A DNA stretch of 64,000 nt from Nymphaea colorata. Lineage: Eukaryota; Streptophyta; Magnoliopsida; Nymphaeales; Nymphaeaceae. The position numbers were made by a program, and so were the translations under genes. The stretch's first letter is position 1, and each line of letters begins with the position of its first letter. The notes beneath the pieces were generated by a model. The model had not been told where the DNA came from. It worked only from the letters and a program-made list of their open reading frames with translations, and ran no database searches. The stretch is from positions 33,970,769-34,034,768 of the forward strand of contig NC_045138.2 of NCBI RefSeq assembly GCF_008831285.2. Direction: 5' to 3'. This document shows, piece after piece, positions 10,540 to 23,140 of the stretch.

Positions 10540-12363
10540 CTGTACATGAAACAATAATTAGATAATATTGACCATTGTTGGCCCAAAGAGGTCAGAACAA
10601 CAGCATAGAACAGATATATTATCTCAGCTTGCAGGAAAAACTTCCACTGGCAGCTCTGTCACCAGAACCTCCAATTCACTGTCATGTTGTTTCCTTGTAC
10701 TTTATTCTTTTTGAAAAAGCACACAAAATTGTCTGTCCTTTAGCAGTGATCCATTACCCACATAACGGCAGTAAGATATTTAAAACTTAAAGGATCAAGA
10801 TGAAGGAGAGGAAACACTTAGGAGCCATGTTTGCTGAAGTCAGAAGAGGTGCAAGAACATATTTCTAAGCATGAAACAGGAAGCATGTCATAAAGAAATG
10901 TTTGGCCACATAAAGCAACAGAAACATAGTAACAATTTGCACAAAGGCTGTGGCCTTTAGTTAAGACTAGCTTTAAATATTTTTACAATAAAATTCATTC
11001 TGTGCTCTGTTAAAACGGCATAAGCATGAAAAACAATGTGGTTTTTATTACAAGAACGCTCAAAATTATCAAAAGAGTTCGTTTTGCATCATATGCATAA
11101 AGCTTCACTTTTTTAGAAAGTGGATTCCTCATAAAGTTATGGAAATATGAAGAATAGATGCACATTGCACTTCTCAAGGGATCTCCTTGGAAAGCAAGCA
11201 TTCAAGTATTCAAGAGGCTTGCGCTAACTATAGTTAAGGACTTTGGTCTGAATGAAAATGAAGGCATCTCCAGGAATAGAAACAGTACTTGTATCAGTTT
11301 CTAAGAGAATTAGACAATTCAACAAACTAGTGATGAATTACTATGCAGATATCTAAAGATTAATACAGTTCAGAAGTGCAAAGAAGACATCGATTTGGCA
11401 TGAGTTGTCAGAATATTAAACAGTCATATTGTACGTGCCACAAGACAACAATCATGCCACTTATATTCAAATCATCCGGATAATCGTGAATTGGTTGTAA
11501 CTAGTTTTCCTCATTTATATAAATATTTTCTTATATTTAGTTTATGTTTATAAATTATAATCCTTTCTATCTGTCGTTTCTGTTTTTACTTGAAAACAGG
11601 CTCTTCCTTCTCTCAGTTTATTCATTTTCAGCATTCTTTCCTACATGGGCGATTTTCCCGATATTAAACCTAAAGCGTGCGAAATGATCTATCATTATCT
11701 ATTTATTTAGTTCTCAGCCTAGACGCAATAAACTAGTGCGAGAAGCACCAACGCCGCGAGGACAAATAACATAAATGAAACCCCTCAAAAAACGTACTCG
11801 GGAAAGGTAATTGAACCACAGGAAAACTGCGAAAGCTTCCAAAATCTAAATTCAAACAAGCACGACCTCTTAGCGAATAAAACAGAGCCAGTAAATCAAC
11901 CTTATGAAAGAAATACGAAAGAGCGGAACCGTCGTAACCGCTGACCGTCAATCACAAGACGTCACTGGGAAGCACAAATTATGCTTCCTTCATGGAATCT
12001 GAAGAAAAATAGAGATCTGGGACTGGTAAGAAAAGCCGAACAGCTTAGGCCAGCCATTGATAGAGCTAAAGGAGGTCAACATTGTGGCGAACCGAAAACA
12101 GCAACAAGGGTGTAGTAAGCGGATCGTGAAGCGTTCTAATAAGAGAAGGGAAACAAACCCAAACTAACTCAAAAGGAAAAAAACAATATATTTCAGATCA
12201 CGAGAAAGCGGCTTCGAGAAAACCTTCAAATATCTTCCTAAAGATGGTTAACAAGCTCGAAAAAGAAGTCAGAATAGACAAGCAAGATTACGGGAGAATA
12301 TCGATGGCGATCCTGGACCTCCAAAGACGGAGCTAAATACCAAATTCAAAGTCACTACTTACC
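10540..12363 (-). other. Probable 5'UTR intron of the formin gene
   Basis: Reading the minus strand, TTTCATGTACAG directly precedes the formin ATG (acceptor), and a strong donor, ATG followed by GTAAGTAG, lies at about 12365-12358. Between them is 1.8 kb of AT-rich DNA with no recognisable coding. A 5'UTR exon just above 12363 followed by this intron is the simplest reading. No transcript evidence is available. Confidence 0.5.
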
Positions 12364-12760
12364 ATGTCAAGAAGGAGATCACGAAATACAGGACAATCAA
12401 GTCCCTTTCCCAGCTCCAGACACAATTAAGTCCCACACTTGCGCTTTTCGACCCTTCTGCTTCGACGGCGAGCCCTCGAGGAGGGAGGGACGGAGGGAGG
12501 GAGAGAACATGGAGAAAATGATCAGCAGGAACCGCCGACCATACTGCAGGAGGCGGCGGAGGAGGACGAGAAAGAAGGAGGAGGAGGAAAGGGAGGCGCC
12601 GACGATGGCCTCCATCGTAAGAATGCTTCGGTAGGAAACCGGGGAGAAGCTTTCGCGGTTACGCGTGGGGACTGTGCACAGGTCCTCTGCGCGGGACCCA
12701 CTGCCCGCCCTCTGCCCCTCGAAGTAGGCCGGGAGTCGTAACGCGTTCGGCATGAAAGTT
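12364..12760 (-). promoter_or_regulatory. Probable formin 5' leader and promoter region
   Basis: The plus strand is purine-rich here, so the minus strand is a pyrimidine-rich CT/CCT tract, typical of plant 5' leaders. Base composition rises sharply in GC relative to both flanks. Open frames on either strand here look like by-products of the skewed composition and are not called as genes. Confidence 0.4.
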
Positions 12761-15745
12761 TCGCCCGTCACACGAAATTTAGAAATTTCCAGAATTAATA
12801 TGAAAAGATTGGTTCTTCTTTTCATGCCAGCTTGAACAATAAAATATCGGCACATGAAAGTAAAGCATGAGGACTATGCAATATAGAAAACTTTGGGAAC
12901 CCGTTAATTGCCAAAACCGTCTTGCTTCAGTAAAAGAATTAATTATAAACAGTTGACCAATTACCATGTTCGGGTCAATAGCGCGCGTATTGTCTTCGAA
13001 GTCGTAGTCTAAACTAGGCCGCAAAAAATTTGGTCCATGACAATTTGGAGTTGCGTACAGCTTTAAAATATTTATTTCGAATGATATCCCTCGGTTTTTG
13101 AACTTGAACAAAGTGTTTCTTTAATACGGAGGAGGATAAAATCCAACTCTTGGGAGGTATTGGCACTATGCCTATTAATACAATCTTCCATGAGTCTATC
13201 ACAAACATTATAGCAGAATCGAGTTAAGCAATGATAACTTCTGATTGAAAAATTGAACGGCCTTTGCAATAAATTGATATCAAGTTAAGGGGTTTTGCTT
13301 TTTTGATATTCTTTGGGAAGGATGCTGCCATGTCTTTCCTCCTGAGGTCGACAACAACGAGGGGCCAGCACCGTGAGCCAAATAAATTTAAGCTGCATTA
13401 TTTTCATTTGCATTAAATAGCCAATCCGACTCTCATTTTTTAAATTGGTGGTTCTTGTTATATGGGAGTATACTTAATAATGACGGGTGGTACTACTTCT
13501 TTTCACCAAATCTTAGCATGCTGATACGATTCTCTGTAGAGAATTGCACATTTTAACTCCTTCAAATCATCCGATTCTAAAGAAAATTGGGGGTCCGCTG
13601 GTTCTAAATAACAGTAAGGTTGGCTTGAGAGAGAGAGTTGAAAATGAACTTAATTAAAGGAAGCCAATGTACAAAGATACCATACGCTCCCAACGAGAGT
13701 TGAGAGGGAAATCACAAAGTTTAAGGCACAAATAAAATGGTAACAGTGGAAGGTGGCAACAATTTCGTTAAATCCTGACGATGGCTATCTCATATGATGA
13801 GATAAACCTCAGTTCGTGGCCATGGATGCAAGGGCTGCATGACTGTCATCGAGTCATGGCCGCTAGTTTGAATTCAACGTTTTACCATAAGCCATTACGA
13901 TAAGATTCAAAACAGTCTTTGAAACACATTCAGATATATTTTTCGTGCACGTAAGAAGTACAGATTTCTGTGCTCAGATCAATTCATTTGCAAATTTTGC
14001 ATCCTAACCTTTATTTCCATCCTCTTTGGATGAGGAAGGATCCAATCATGTGGAATGCATTTAAATTTTAAAACCATGAACAAAAGATACAGCGCATGCG
14101 GTAAAACTTACGACGTGAGACCTTGACTTGTCACGTACCTATCATGCATGTCCACCAAAGGGAACGGGTCAGCTACAGCGGAAATGGCAAAGCAAGAGTA
14201 GAAATGGAAGACGATTGGAAGTCGAATTTACAAAATTTTACAGACATCAATGGATCTATTTCCTGATGTACGAAGCATGAGGGAGAAACACTCTTGCACA
14301 GATGAAATATTTCCAAACGCGGAAAAATGTTTCAGCTCTCCACGGTGGATTTAGGTTGAAATTTACCGTCTCACCTCGAGGCGCTGAAAAAGATAGGTTT
14401 GGTTGATAATATATAATATATTTTTCATAATCTTTTATCATTTTCATGAAAATTAATAAAGAAGGGAAAAGATGCAGAATTTGGACCATGTACTTCACTA
14501 CACTTTTTTTCTTGATATTATCGTAACCCAACATTTTTCTGTCATCTATTGGAAATGTTTTACGTTAATTTTTAAAAATATGTGACGACATATTTTTCCT
14601 CTTGTAACAAAATGTTTTATTTTATGAAAGAACTTCTCAGTGAAAATTTTCAGGAAAGGGGAGAGAGAGAGAGAGAGAGCTCGTCTAACGACCCTTCAAA
14701 TACGCAGATAAGATGAGGTTAATTTATGACAACTCTTTTTCTCCTCAAGAAAACGTCATTTCTGTAATTGGGCAACCTGTATTTGCCATTATCTGACATG
14801 ATACTTTCGCTCTTTGAGAAGAAGAAGGTCAAACAGTTATCCAAAATCTTCTTGACACCAAAAATCTTAGATTTTGCAATGTGTTTTATAATTTTTGTAA
14901 AATATAACTTTATCATTTCAATATAGCTTCGTTTCAGTTTCTGGAAAATATACCTTCCTGATATTCCTTTCTCTTTCAGTAAATTAACAGAATCACTAAC
15001 GCTTCAGGACTTCCCCTTATCAGCTGAGAGGTGCTGCGACTGCGGTGGAATAAAGTTCCTAGCTATTATATGCATCAGTACCACCACTCTTGGTTGAGCT
15101 TCAAAGGAGGAGTTGTCCAGCGGTCCTACAATGCAGAGTATATAGGCACATCCAAGGATTTTTCTTTTTTGCATTTTCATAGAAAGCAACTACAAGGGCA
15201 TCGGTCTGGCAGAAACGTGCCATGGCTGCTAGGCAGGGACCCATAGTTCAACTCCAATTGGTGTCAGCTACTTATCAAGGCCAAAGCTTTGAAATACCTC
15301 CTGAGATTAGCAGAGGCCTTCGGTTATACTAGTGCTCCCATGGAAGTTCAGGCGTGTGCTTTTCCTTCGATTCAGTTGAGAAGGGGACGAAAGAGAGGAA
15401 ACGTATAAAAAGGCATCAACAGGACATACATTTCACTGTTCATAGTAGAATTTAACCAACAGGACACCATATCTTGGTTCACGCAGTTGTGAAATAAAGG
15501 AACTTCTCTGCTTTTTTTTATTCACCACAGAGAGAAAATGTTGACCGTAAATTCTACAGATATAGAGAGTCTGAACCATTATTTTTCTGATAAACTCACT
15601 AGATCATTTAAGCAATAAAAATTACAGCAAACTAGACAGCTACTCCAGAGATGGATAAATTGGAAAGAAAAGACTGCTATAGTGGAATTTGTAGCACTCC
15701 AATGAAAGAAAGATTTCGCAGATGATAACTGATTTCTGGTGAGAC
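12761..15745. other. Intergenic, AT-rich, no gene recognised
   Basis: No conserved coding frame or RNA gene was recognised. Short GA microsatellites occur at about 13628-13636 and 14661-14679. The right end probably contains the 3' UTR of the minus-strand VHA-G gene; tttatt near 15516-15521 could be its AATAAA. Confidence 0.45.
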
Positions 15746-16232
15746 TTAGTTCTTCACAGTTGTGACATACCTCAGAAGCATGTCAACCACATCAAGTGAG
15801 ATCTTTGAGGCCTCCTCTTTCAGGTACTGAATCTTGCATTCAGTTTCTTGTTCAAGGCGCTTGACATTAGCTCCAGAGTCACCAGTACTCTGTGTGTGTA
15901 TGTGAGAGAGAGAGAGTTATAATGGAATCAAACTATTGGAACATGCAGTATACTGAACATCTACCTCTGCAATTTTCTTTTGGAATTCAGCGTCCATGTG
16001 AGCACGGTATTGAGCAATTTCCCTATCAGCTTCTTCTTTTGCTTGTTTCAATCTGGTCATTTTAGCTGCAAGGCAGAGGAAAATCAATGATGCTATCCAG
16101 GAAACTTCATCAACAAAGCAGACAAAAGAATGATGCCAACTTACCGGTCCTAGCAGCATTAACAATGTGCTGAGCCTCTTGCTCTGCAGCAAGCAAGAGC
16201 TGAATACCTCCTTGACCTCTGTTGGCATCCAT
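15746..16232 (-). CDS. VHA-G: V-type proton ATPase subunit G
   Basis: Subunit G pairs with subunit E to form the peripheral stalks that hold V1 against rotation on the vacuolar and endomembrane proton pump. Three coding exons, 16232-16145, 16065-15965 and 15889-15746, give 110 residues, the usual plant length. The N-terminus [20 protein letters not shown] is strongly conserved in the family. It continues into the charged helical region ([20 protein letters not shown]) and ends in [15 protein letters not shown]. Phases are continuous across both GT-AG introns. The sequence just before the ATG (TTTTCAG then CAAC) looks like the acceptor of a 5'UTR intron. The protein is soluble, with coiled-coil character throughout and no signal peptide. 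No lesion was seen. Confidence 0.96.
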
Positions 16233-16240
16233 GTTGCTGA

Positions 16241-19200
16241 AAAGACGGTTCCACAGGCCTCAGTTTCTAAAATGAAGGGCTTTGCTCACATGACGCATGG
16301 AACAAAGGTAAACACAAGCAAATATGGATGCCATGCATCATGTGCTAAACTTGGATAATGAGGCAATCATTGATTGGAATGATGTTTGGATAATGAGGCA
16401 AGCCTTCCTTGAGTAAGAACGTGCTAAAATTAATCTCACTTTTTCATATAAACAAAGCCCAGCCTAACAAGGATTCCTGCTTGTTCATTATCAAGCAACA
16501 CCAAGCTAAGTTTGGGCAAGCATACAAGGAAACATTCAACACTTATATATAGTTTTAACTCATGGAGACGACATGAAGTAGTCATATGCCTGCTGCTCTA
16601 ATAAGACTGGTGGCAGCCACTATCTCAGTTTTTAGAAAAAGTGCCAATGAAAACAAGACCATTATTTACCAAACTTTACTCCAGCCTAGTCAAGTGGAGC
16701 TTAATCAAGCTTGGCTAAGCTGGGTAAACAAGCTATCCTCTCATCTTTTAAGTCATTGAGGCAAGCTCTCCTTTCGCCTAAAAGTGAAAATTTTTATTCA
16801 CCATTATCTGTAGTGTCAGTTAGTTGTTTCAGGGCAAAAATTCCCACATCAAGTGCACTGCCCATGCCAGACATGGCATCCAGCTCTTGAATGAATATAT
16901 TGACTGTCTCTGCTAATGTTAAGTACTGAAGAGGGATACTAGTCTAACCACCGAAATTGGAAAGAATAGGAAACATGCTTCAAATGAACTTACAAAGGAA
17001 AGAGAAAAATTCCAATGGTAACAAAATGCACATTTATTAAGTCCTTACGGAATCATTTATTTCCATATCCTGATATTCTGAGAACTTGGCACCTATCCTT
17101 TCAATTAGACCAATATTTGGATGTGAAAACTTACATCGTTTTCATGAGCAAAGTGCACATCAAAGACTTGACACTAAGAAATGTCTTTCTGATGGCACAT
17201 AAGGCACAGCAGTCAGTCAGATATTAGTTCCTAATACTAACATGACTAGATCAAATGCTCAAAGCATAATAGTAAGTGTTCTTGCCCATATAAATCTGGT
17301 GTTCTCTAAGGTTGTAACTTGTATCTTAAGGTCTACAACTTCCACTTTGATTTATATAATCTATCAAGCTATTGAAAAGTTGATCCCACATATAATCACA
17401 TCTTGGTTGGCTTTGAGAACAATACTTGCTTTAGTTTCTGTGAACAAACATTTTCACATCACATATACTCTCTCAAGCCTCTCTTTGTTTCTATCGGCCT
17501 CATGAGGATTTTTTATTGTTGGTTTGCTGTTGCTGCAAACTTCTTCACATGCCTAATAACCCTAATACTCCTTATACTAGTAGTATGTCATTTGAGGGTT
17601 GGACACCTACAGCGTACAAAAGACCCTTTTGTAGCAAAAATTTCCATAATTTAAATCATTGAGCCTATTAAATTCGGTTGGTCTAGAAGGTCATCCACCT
17701 CTTCAAGATGGTACATGAGTATCTTATAAACATCCATAATACTTTTCATGACAACTTCTTGCGGAACGATAATCCTTGTATCCTTGATATCCTTCTCTCC
17801 ATTACATGTTACTGCCACTATTACCAGGAAATTCTTAAGTCTTAAACGACAAGCAACTCATTCTTCTTTCCTTTTCTGATGTGCCCTTGCTCGATATCAG
17901 ATGGAACTAACCCCTGCTTGATAGCAAGTTAACAGCAACCAACTCATTTTGAAAACATTTTATTGCCAAAAACAAACCAAAAGCTAGAGGAAGTTACACA
18001 AAGTACCATAGCTAAAGAAAACCAAACTTGGAAAGAAAATTGCATGGTAAAAAAGAAAAACTGATAAGAAGATAATATTATTATGTATACTCCATGATGG
18101 GGAAAAGAGGAAAGGGTAGCTTTTAGCCCTAGACACGCAAGAAAAAACACATATTATACAAGGTGATAAAGGACACATGTGTGTACATGTGAGGGGAGAG
18201 AGAGAGAGAGGTGCAACACTGGGACTGAACAGTGTCCACTCGATCCCTATCATACAGCATCGATGCCAGTTTCACATGGATGCTAACATGAAAGTGGACA
18301 GAGCACACCTAAGTTAGACAACCACAAGAATTTCGTGGCATAGATATATGTATAGTTTTCCTTCTGGTCTAACATTTAGGTTCAGAATCATTCAAAAACC
18401 AACAGTTATCATGATGTATGCAAATTACGACAATGATATCATGAGAAATAAAAATTCGACACGTGATAACATACACGTCCAACATATGTGCACGACACAG
18501 TAGATTATTTCTGAAGACCTGATCGAGCTAAATGTCCACTAATATATGACATGTAATTTTTATATGCAGAATTTAAAGCTTTGGAGCTGGTTGAACCACT
18601 AAAAAACAAATATTGGCTTTTCCAACAAACTCCAATCACCCAAACAAAAAAAAAAAAACATAACGTCAGGTTCGCCAGAGATTCAAATGACATAGAAAAA
18701 CGCTAGCCTTCTTTGTCAAATGACAACCACAATGACATTAATCGAGCAGGCAACGAACCTCAAAAACTTCATCGAAGCGAAGCCATCATTCAATGTCCAA
18801 GATATATGCCCAAAAAGAGAACTTCTCACTTCTCCTAGATCCAACAATCCATGCATGTACCCTACCGAAGATCAACATGGATCCACAATACAGCTCAACC
18901 AAAACGAGAAAATATTTTTTCAGAACAGATGAACAAAATTGAACTTCTTGTCTTGCTTCTGAACATGAAACCAGAATTGACCATGCAATTCAAGAGCATA
19001 TGCAATCAAAACTTCAACTTTTATGGCAAAATCTATGCCAGACAACAAGAAGAAACAAGCCACTTCCTCCCAAAAAACCAAGAACTAGGGTTAGATCCTG
19101 CGGACTACATTATGTTGCTGCAGAGATATCGAGCAAGCATGCCGTTTACCCAAAATCTAGCCAGTAAAAAGGCCATAAAAGAAACAGAAAGTTACCAAAG

Positions 19201-19566
19201 TGACCTCTTTCAACATGTCTATATGTCAAAAGCAAAGTTGGATCATCACAGGTTGAAAATCACAGAAACGAAACCTTGAGCTCAACTTGATCCAGACTAG
19301 TTCATTACAGGTAAAGAACAGATAAACTTAAACACAGCTCCTGGGAACACTAATGTTCCAACAAATAGAAGATGCAAATGCACCCCGAATCCCATCCAGA
19401 TTCGGCGCAAAAACGACCACCAACGAGAACAATTCATAACTTGGTACTTTTTTATTAACCGTGTTTGGGGACCCAAAAAGAACTGAAAGACCAGGAAGGA
19501 GAAGAATAAATGCGGACGAAGATTAAACGTCCGAAAACAAAATGGTGTCGGGGAAAAAGCACCAAC
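16241..19566 (-). other. Probable long 5'UTR intron of VHA-G
   Basis: An acceptor-like TTTTCAG sits about four bases upstream of the VHA-G ATG. A candidate leader exon with a donor (GATCGCAAG then GTTGGTGC) lies at about 19575-19560 on the minus strand, next to a GA-rich tract. The 3.3 kb between is AT-rich and holds no conserved coding sequence I can see, only poly-A/T and short GA runs (18197-18211). The link between acceptor and donor is inferred. Confidence 0.4.
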
Positions 19567-19730
19567 CTTGCGATCTTGCTTCGAGAGAAATCGTGTATTT
19601 CGCGAGCGCGAGCGAGAGAAAGAGAGAGAGCGAGAGAGAGGTCCAAGGCAAACACTACCCCTGCAGGGTGAGGTTTATTCCGAATCCCTACGGATCGGGT
19701 GTAACCTGACATAACCGATCCATATCATAA
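19567..19730 (-). promoter_or_regulatory. Probable VHA-G leader and promoter with GA/CT tract
   Basis: A gagcgcgagcgagagaaag-type tract at about 19603-19641 reads as a CT-rich leader on the minus strand, just upstream of the candidate donor. GC content is locally higher than in the surroundings. The promoter assignment rests only on position and composition. Confidence 0.35.
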
Positions 19731-20349
19731 ATTTGTGGACGAGTTCACAGTTTGGAGCTGAATATGCAACAGCTTCTTACTGGTAACATGGCGCAATTAT
19801 GAAAAAATTGTTTCTTGATTAAAGGAGAAAACATTCCTTTCCGTTTTATATATATATATATGTATATATATCAGAAACTAAACTGAAATAAATTATCAAC
19901 TTCTTTTTTTTTTGTATAATCCAACCATATAAGTGTAGTAATGGTTTGATATGAATTATATATTAGGCCAATCATGTTTTATGTTAAACAGCTATTCAAT
20001 AGACGTGTTATCATGATGGGCTGGTTTTTGTTGAAATGTGGTTTGGAATATATTAAGCTAATATACTAATTGATACACATAAATTTTAGTTAGAATAGGG
20101 TTGCAGACAAGATGAGCAGTCCGGGCGCCATGGCTTTGATCTTAGCACAATATCAAGTTTAGGTAAACTCAAGCACCAAGTATAATCAAGTATAGAAAAT
20201 TGAAATTAACATGATATTGTTGGAAGACTAAATATTCAAAACATATCAATCAAAGCACTATAAACTATCATTAGAAATACCATACACCGTTGCTATGATA
20301 TAGTTGCTAATGCTCATAAACAGTATGATTTTTTTTTTTTTTACCGTCA

Positions 20350-21990
20350 CGCATGACCATATTATTTACATATTTGAGAAACCATTTTCTGAAGAGGAGT
20401 GAATGGTCTGAACAAGGTGGCCGCCACTCGTACCCTTCAAATGTGATTATGAATGACACTTTTAATTGTCAATCGAGAAACAGTCACATGATGTGGTTGC
20501 ACTGTGTATATGATATGGTGTGCTCGCTCAATAGCTTGATCTTCATTCCACCAAATGTCCATCAAGACAATATGATTTTTGGTCAAGCATCAGACTTCTA
20601 CAATGGTATCAAAATCCCTGACATTCAAGTCTTTCCAATTCATAGTCTTTCCGGTTCACGATTGAGTTCTTCAATGGAATTTTTAGCATGACACGTATGT
20701 CATGTCACGCTAGAAATTTCATTGAAGAACTCATCTATGTCATACAAAGGAAGACTTGATGCCCTTCAAGAACTCATCTAGAGATCAGAGAATTCGAGAC
20801 CCTTCAAGAGGCCTGATGCCCGTTGTATAACTAAAATGTTCATATAGTTTTACTATCACTTAATGACCATATATGTACATATTCGAGGAACCATTCTCTG
20901 AACAGGTGTGAACATGGTTCATATTGCCTCGTTGGACCTATGGTCGAACCCAATGATTAAAGATCAAGCTATTGATAGAGCACATCACACAGGGTAAACA
21001 CATCATGTGACTGTTTTTCTATTGACAATTAGAAGTGCTATCGGGGATCGCATCAAGGATTTATCATGAAGCATGGCCAGGCTCATTTCCCACAATTTAC
21101 GCCAATAGAATGCACATGAGAATTGATGGAAACCCGAGCCAAGGGATTCCAGGCACGGATCTTCTCTGTGGGACTACTAGTTTATGCCGGCATTCTTTAT
21201 ACTCAAATCAATCTAATAGCAAAAAAGTATATAATTGAAATCACAAAAGAAAATCAAGTAGAAATGATGAACCGTACATATAACATAAAATTCTTTTAAG
21301 AAAACCAAGTGAAGGAGCGCCTTCACCTTCTGCCATACATTTTCGCAAGCCTCGGACTGAAAAAACTTGAGGTCACTCTTTGCAGAGCTCAGTAGGCACA
21401 CAGAGATTTGTCCTTCAACAATCAAATTTAAAGAAAAAAAATACACCTAAAAAGAAAAGATACCACAAATAACATTTTGGGCAATAGTAGACGTAGAAGT
21501 AAAAAAACTCATGTTTCAATGTGTCGATAACAAGTATGGTAATTTTAGGTTTTAATATGATTATTGGCATCAAATGTTATCTAATATTTGGCACTACCAG
21601 CTGTACGATCCAAAGTAAGAGTATTCGCATTTCCTAATCCAAGACTTTTTATTCAAATTTTCCCAGTTTAAACTTGTGCAATACTTTAGAGAGTAAATTT
21701 GCTGAAAAAACCCCACTCATATCTATGATTGTTTGATAACTTGTATATAAAATACTAGAACCAAAATTTGGGAGCTATACATGTGTGAGGAAAATTGTCT
21801 GTCGTTTGATGTTTTTGTTAACACGTATGGAAATTTTAGGTTTTAATATTAATGTCGACACTAGATGCCATCTAAATTTGACGAGTAGTAACTGTGCATT
21901 TTTAAAGTGCGAGTGTTTGCATTTTAAATTTTCTTAATTTATGTTTTGTGTATCATTTAAGAGAATAGAGTTGGTCGAAAGACCCCTCAT
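20350..21990. repeat. Family A repeat, copy 1, with decayed terminal units
   Basis: This sequence recurs at about 42200-43152 and 44213-45090. Shared landmarks include tgaacaggtgtgaacatgg, the atggtcgaaccca block, the cggatcttctctgtgggact block and the tgtcgataacaagtatgg block. Part of the left half (20460-20560) reappears in inverted orientation at about 20960-21035. The terminal block is seen again, more diverged, at about 21780-21990. Protein-like frames inside are broken and unrecognised. It is probably a decayed non-autonomous mobile element, but I could not define terminal repeats or target duplications. Confidence 0.7.
20664..20732. repeat. Short near-perfect hairpin (30-bp arms, 9-nt loop)
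   Basis: Arms 20664-20693 and 20703-20732 pair over 30 positions, with 27 Watson-Crick pairs, two G-U wobbles and one mismatch if transcribed from the plus strand. The hairpin is absent from the corresponding place in family A copy 2 near 42395, so it looks like an insertion specific to copy 1. Confidence 0.85.
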
Positions 21991-23140
21991 GGCTTCATAG
22001 TTTCGTCAACTCCGCCTTTTCTGGTTTCAAGGCTTCATGGCCTTATCGAGAAGAAACAAATCCGTGCAGATCATAAGAGACGAGAAGAGGCACGAACTGA
22101 CTCTCCCACAACAAATTGTTCTTACTGTTGAGATTCACTGAGAGACAATGTTGAAGGCTTGTTGAAACAGATGGAATGAACAACAGTGGTAGAGTGAGTT
22201 CAGTGCTTCAAGAACCACATTGCATCACCGATGACTATGCGAAGTTCACTGCAAATAAAGTTTGAATTGAAGATATTGTACATTGTTTAGTATGCGTTTT
22301 CCACACCAGGAGATAAGTTGAGAGATCATTAGAATGCATTTAGTTTAGCACTTATTAGTCACACGTTTTATTTTATTTTATATTCAGCCAGCCCTCAACT
22401 TGGAATGCCTGGCATTTGATAAGAAAAACCTTGTATTCTTTGAACACATGTTTCTAAAAACATACATTTCAAAAATATTATAAACAAATCAAAACTGAAT
22501 ACCATTGACGACACCTATGCACCTAAGGAGGTGTCTGGATTTTGTCGACGGTCAACAGAGGACACCTGAAAAGCCACCTGAGCGATTATTCTTTGTTTAC
22601 GATTTGTTAATTCTTTGTTCATCAAATTTTTCGAGAAGCGAACTGACCTGCCTTGGCCCTTGGGAGAATCGGAATGAAGGGAACCACGTTTGCCGTCGCT
22701 GTGCTTTCAAAAGAAGCAGCGATATCAAAGGCTTTTAACTTTCTGGTGATATTCATATAACAAAAACATGATCTATTTTTTAGAATATGATGTATCTTTT
22801 TTGCTTAATTATTCCTCCAATGGATTCCAATAGGTAAATGTACAACATCCATACATAAATAAGTTTCCGTTACTCTTTTCAAAAATTTAAATGGTAAGCG
22901 AGAGGTTGTTTGCTACATGACAACAATCTTGTGTAGCTCACAGGCAGGCAGCCGTCTTCCGGACAAGAGTCATGTCTGATCAGTTCTTATCTATGAAGGA
23001 CATGAACAAATGAGTGGAATAAATGGGTCGGATATATTGCAAATTCTTGTTTCAAGCATTGAATAAGCGAGACTTCTTCTAGGCGCTTACCCGGAAAAGT
23101 AACAAGACATGATTCTTTGCCATCGACATTGGCATCTAGT
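21991..23140. other. Intergenic, nothing recognised
   Basis: AT-rich sequence between family A copy 1 and the segmental duplication. Short open frames (for example near 22505-22738) show no family features. No RNA gene was seen. Confidence 0.4.

Noticed and set aside
12397-12855. Frames of 100-152 codons on both strands near 12.4-12.8 kb
   Set aside because: The composition is a purine/pyrimidine-skewed leader region with no recognisable motif. Better explained as the formin 5' UTR and promoter.
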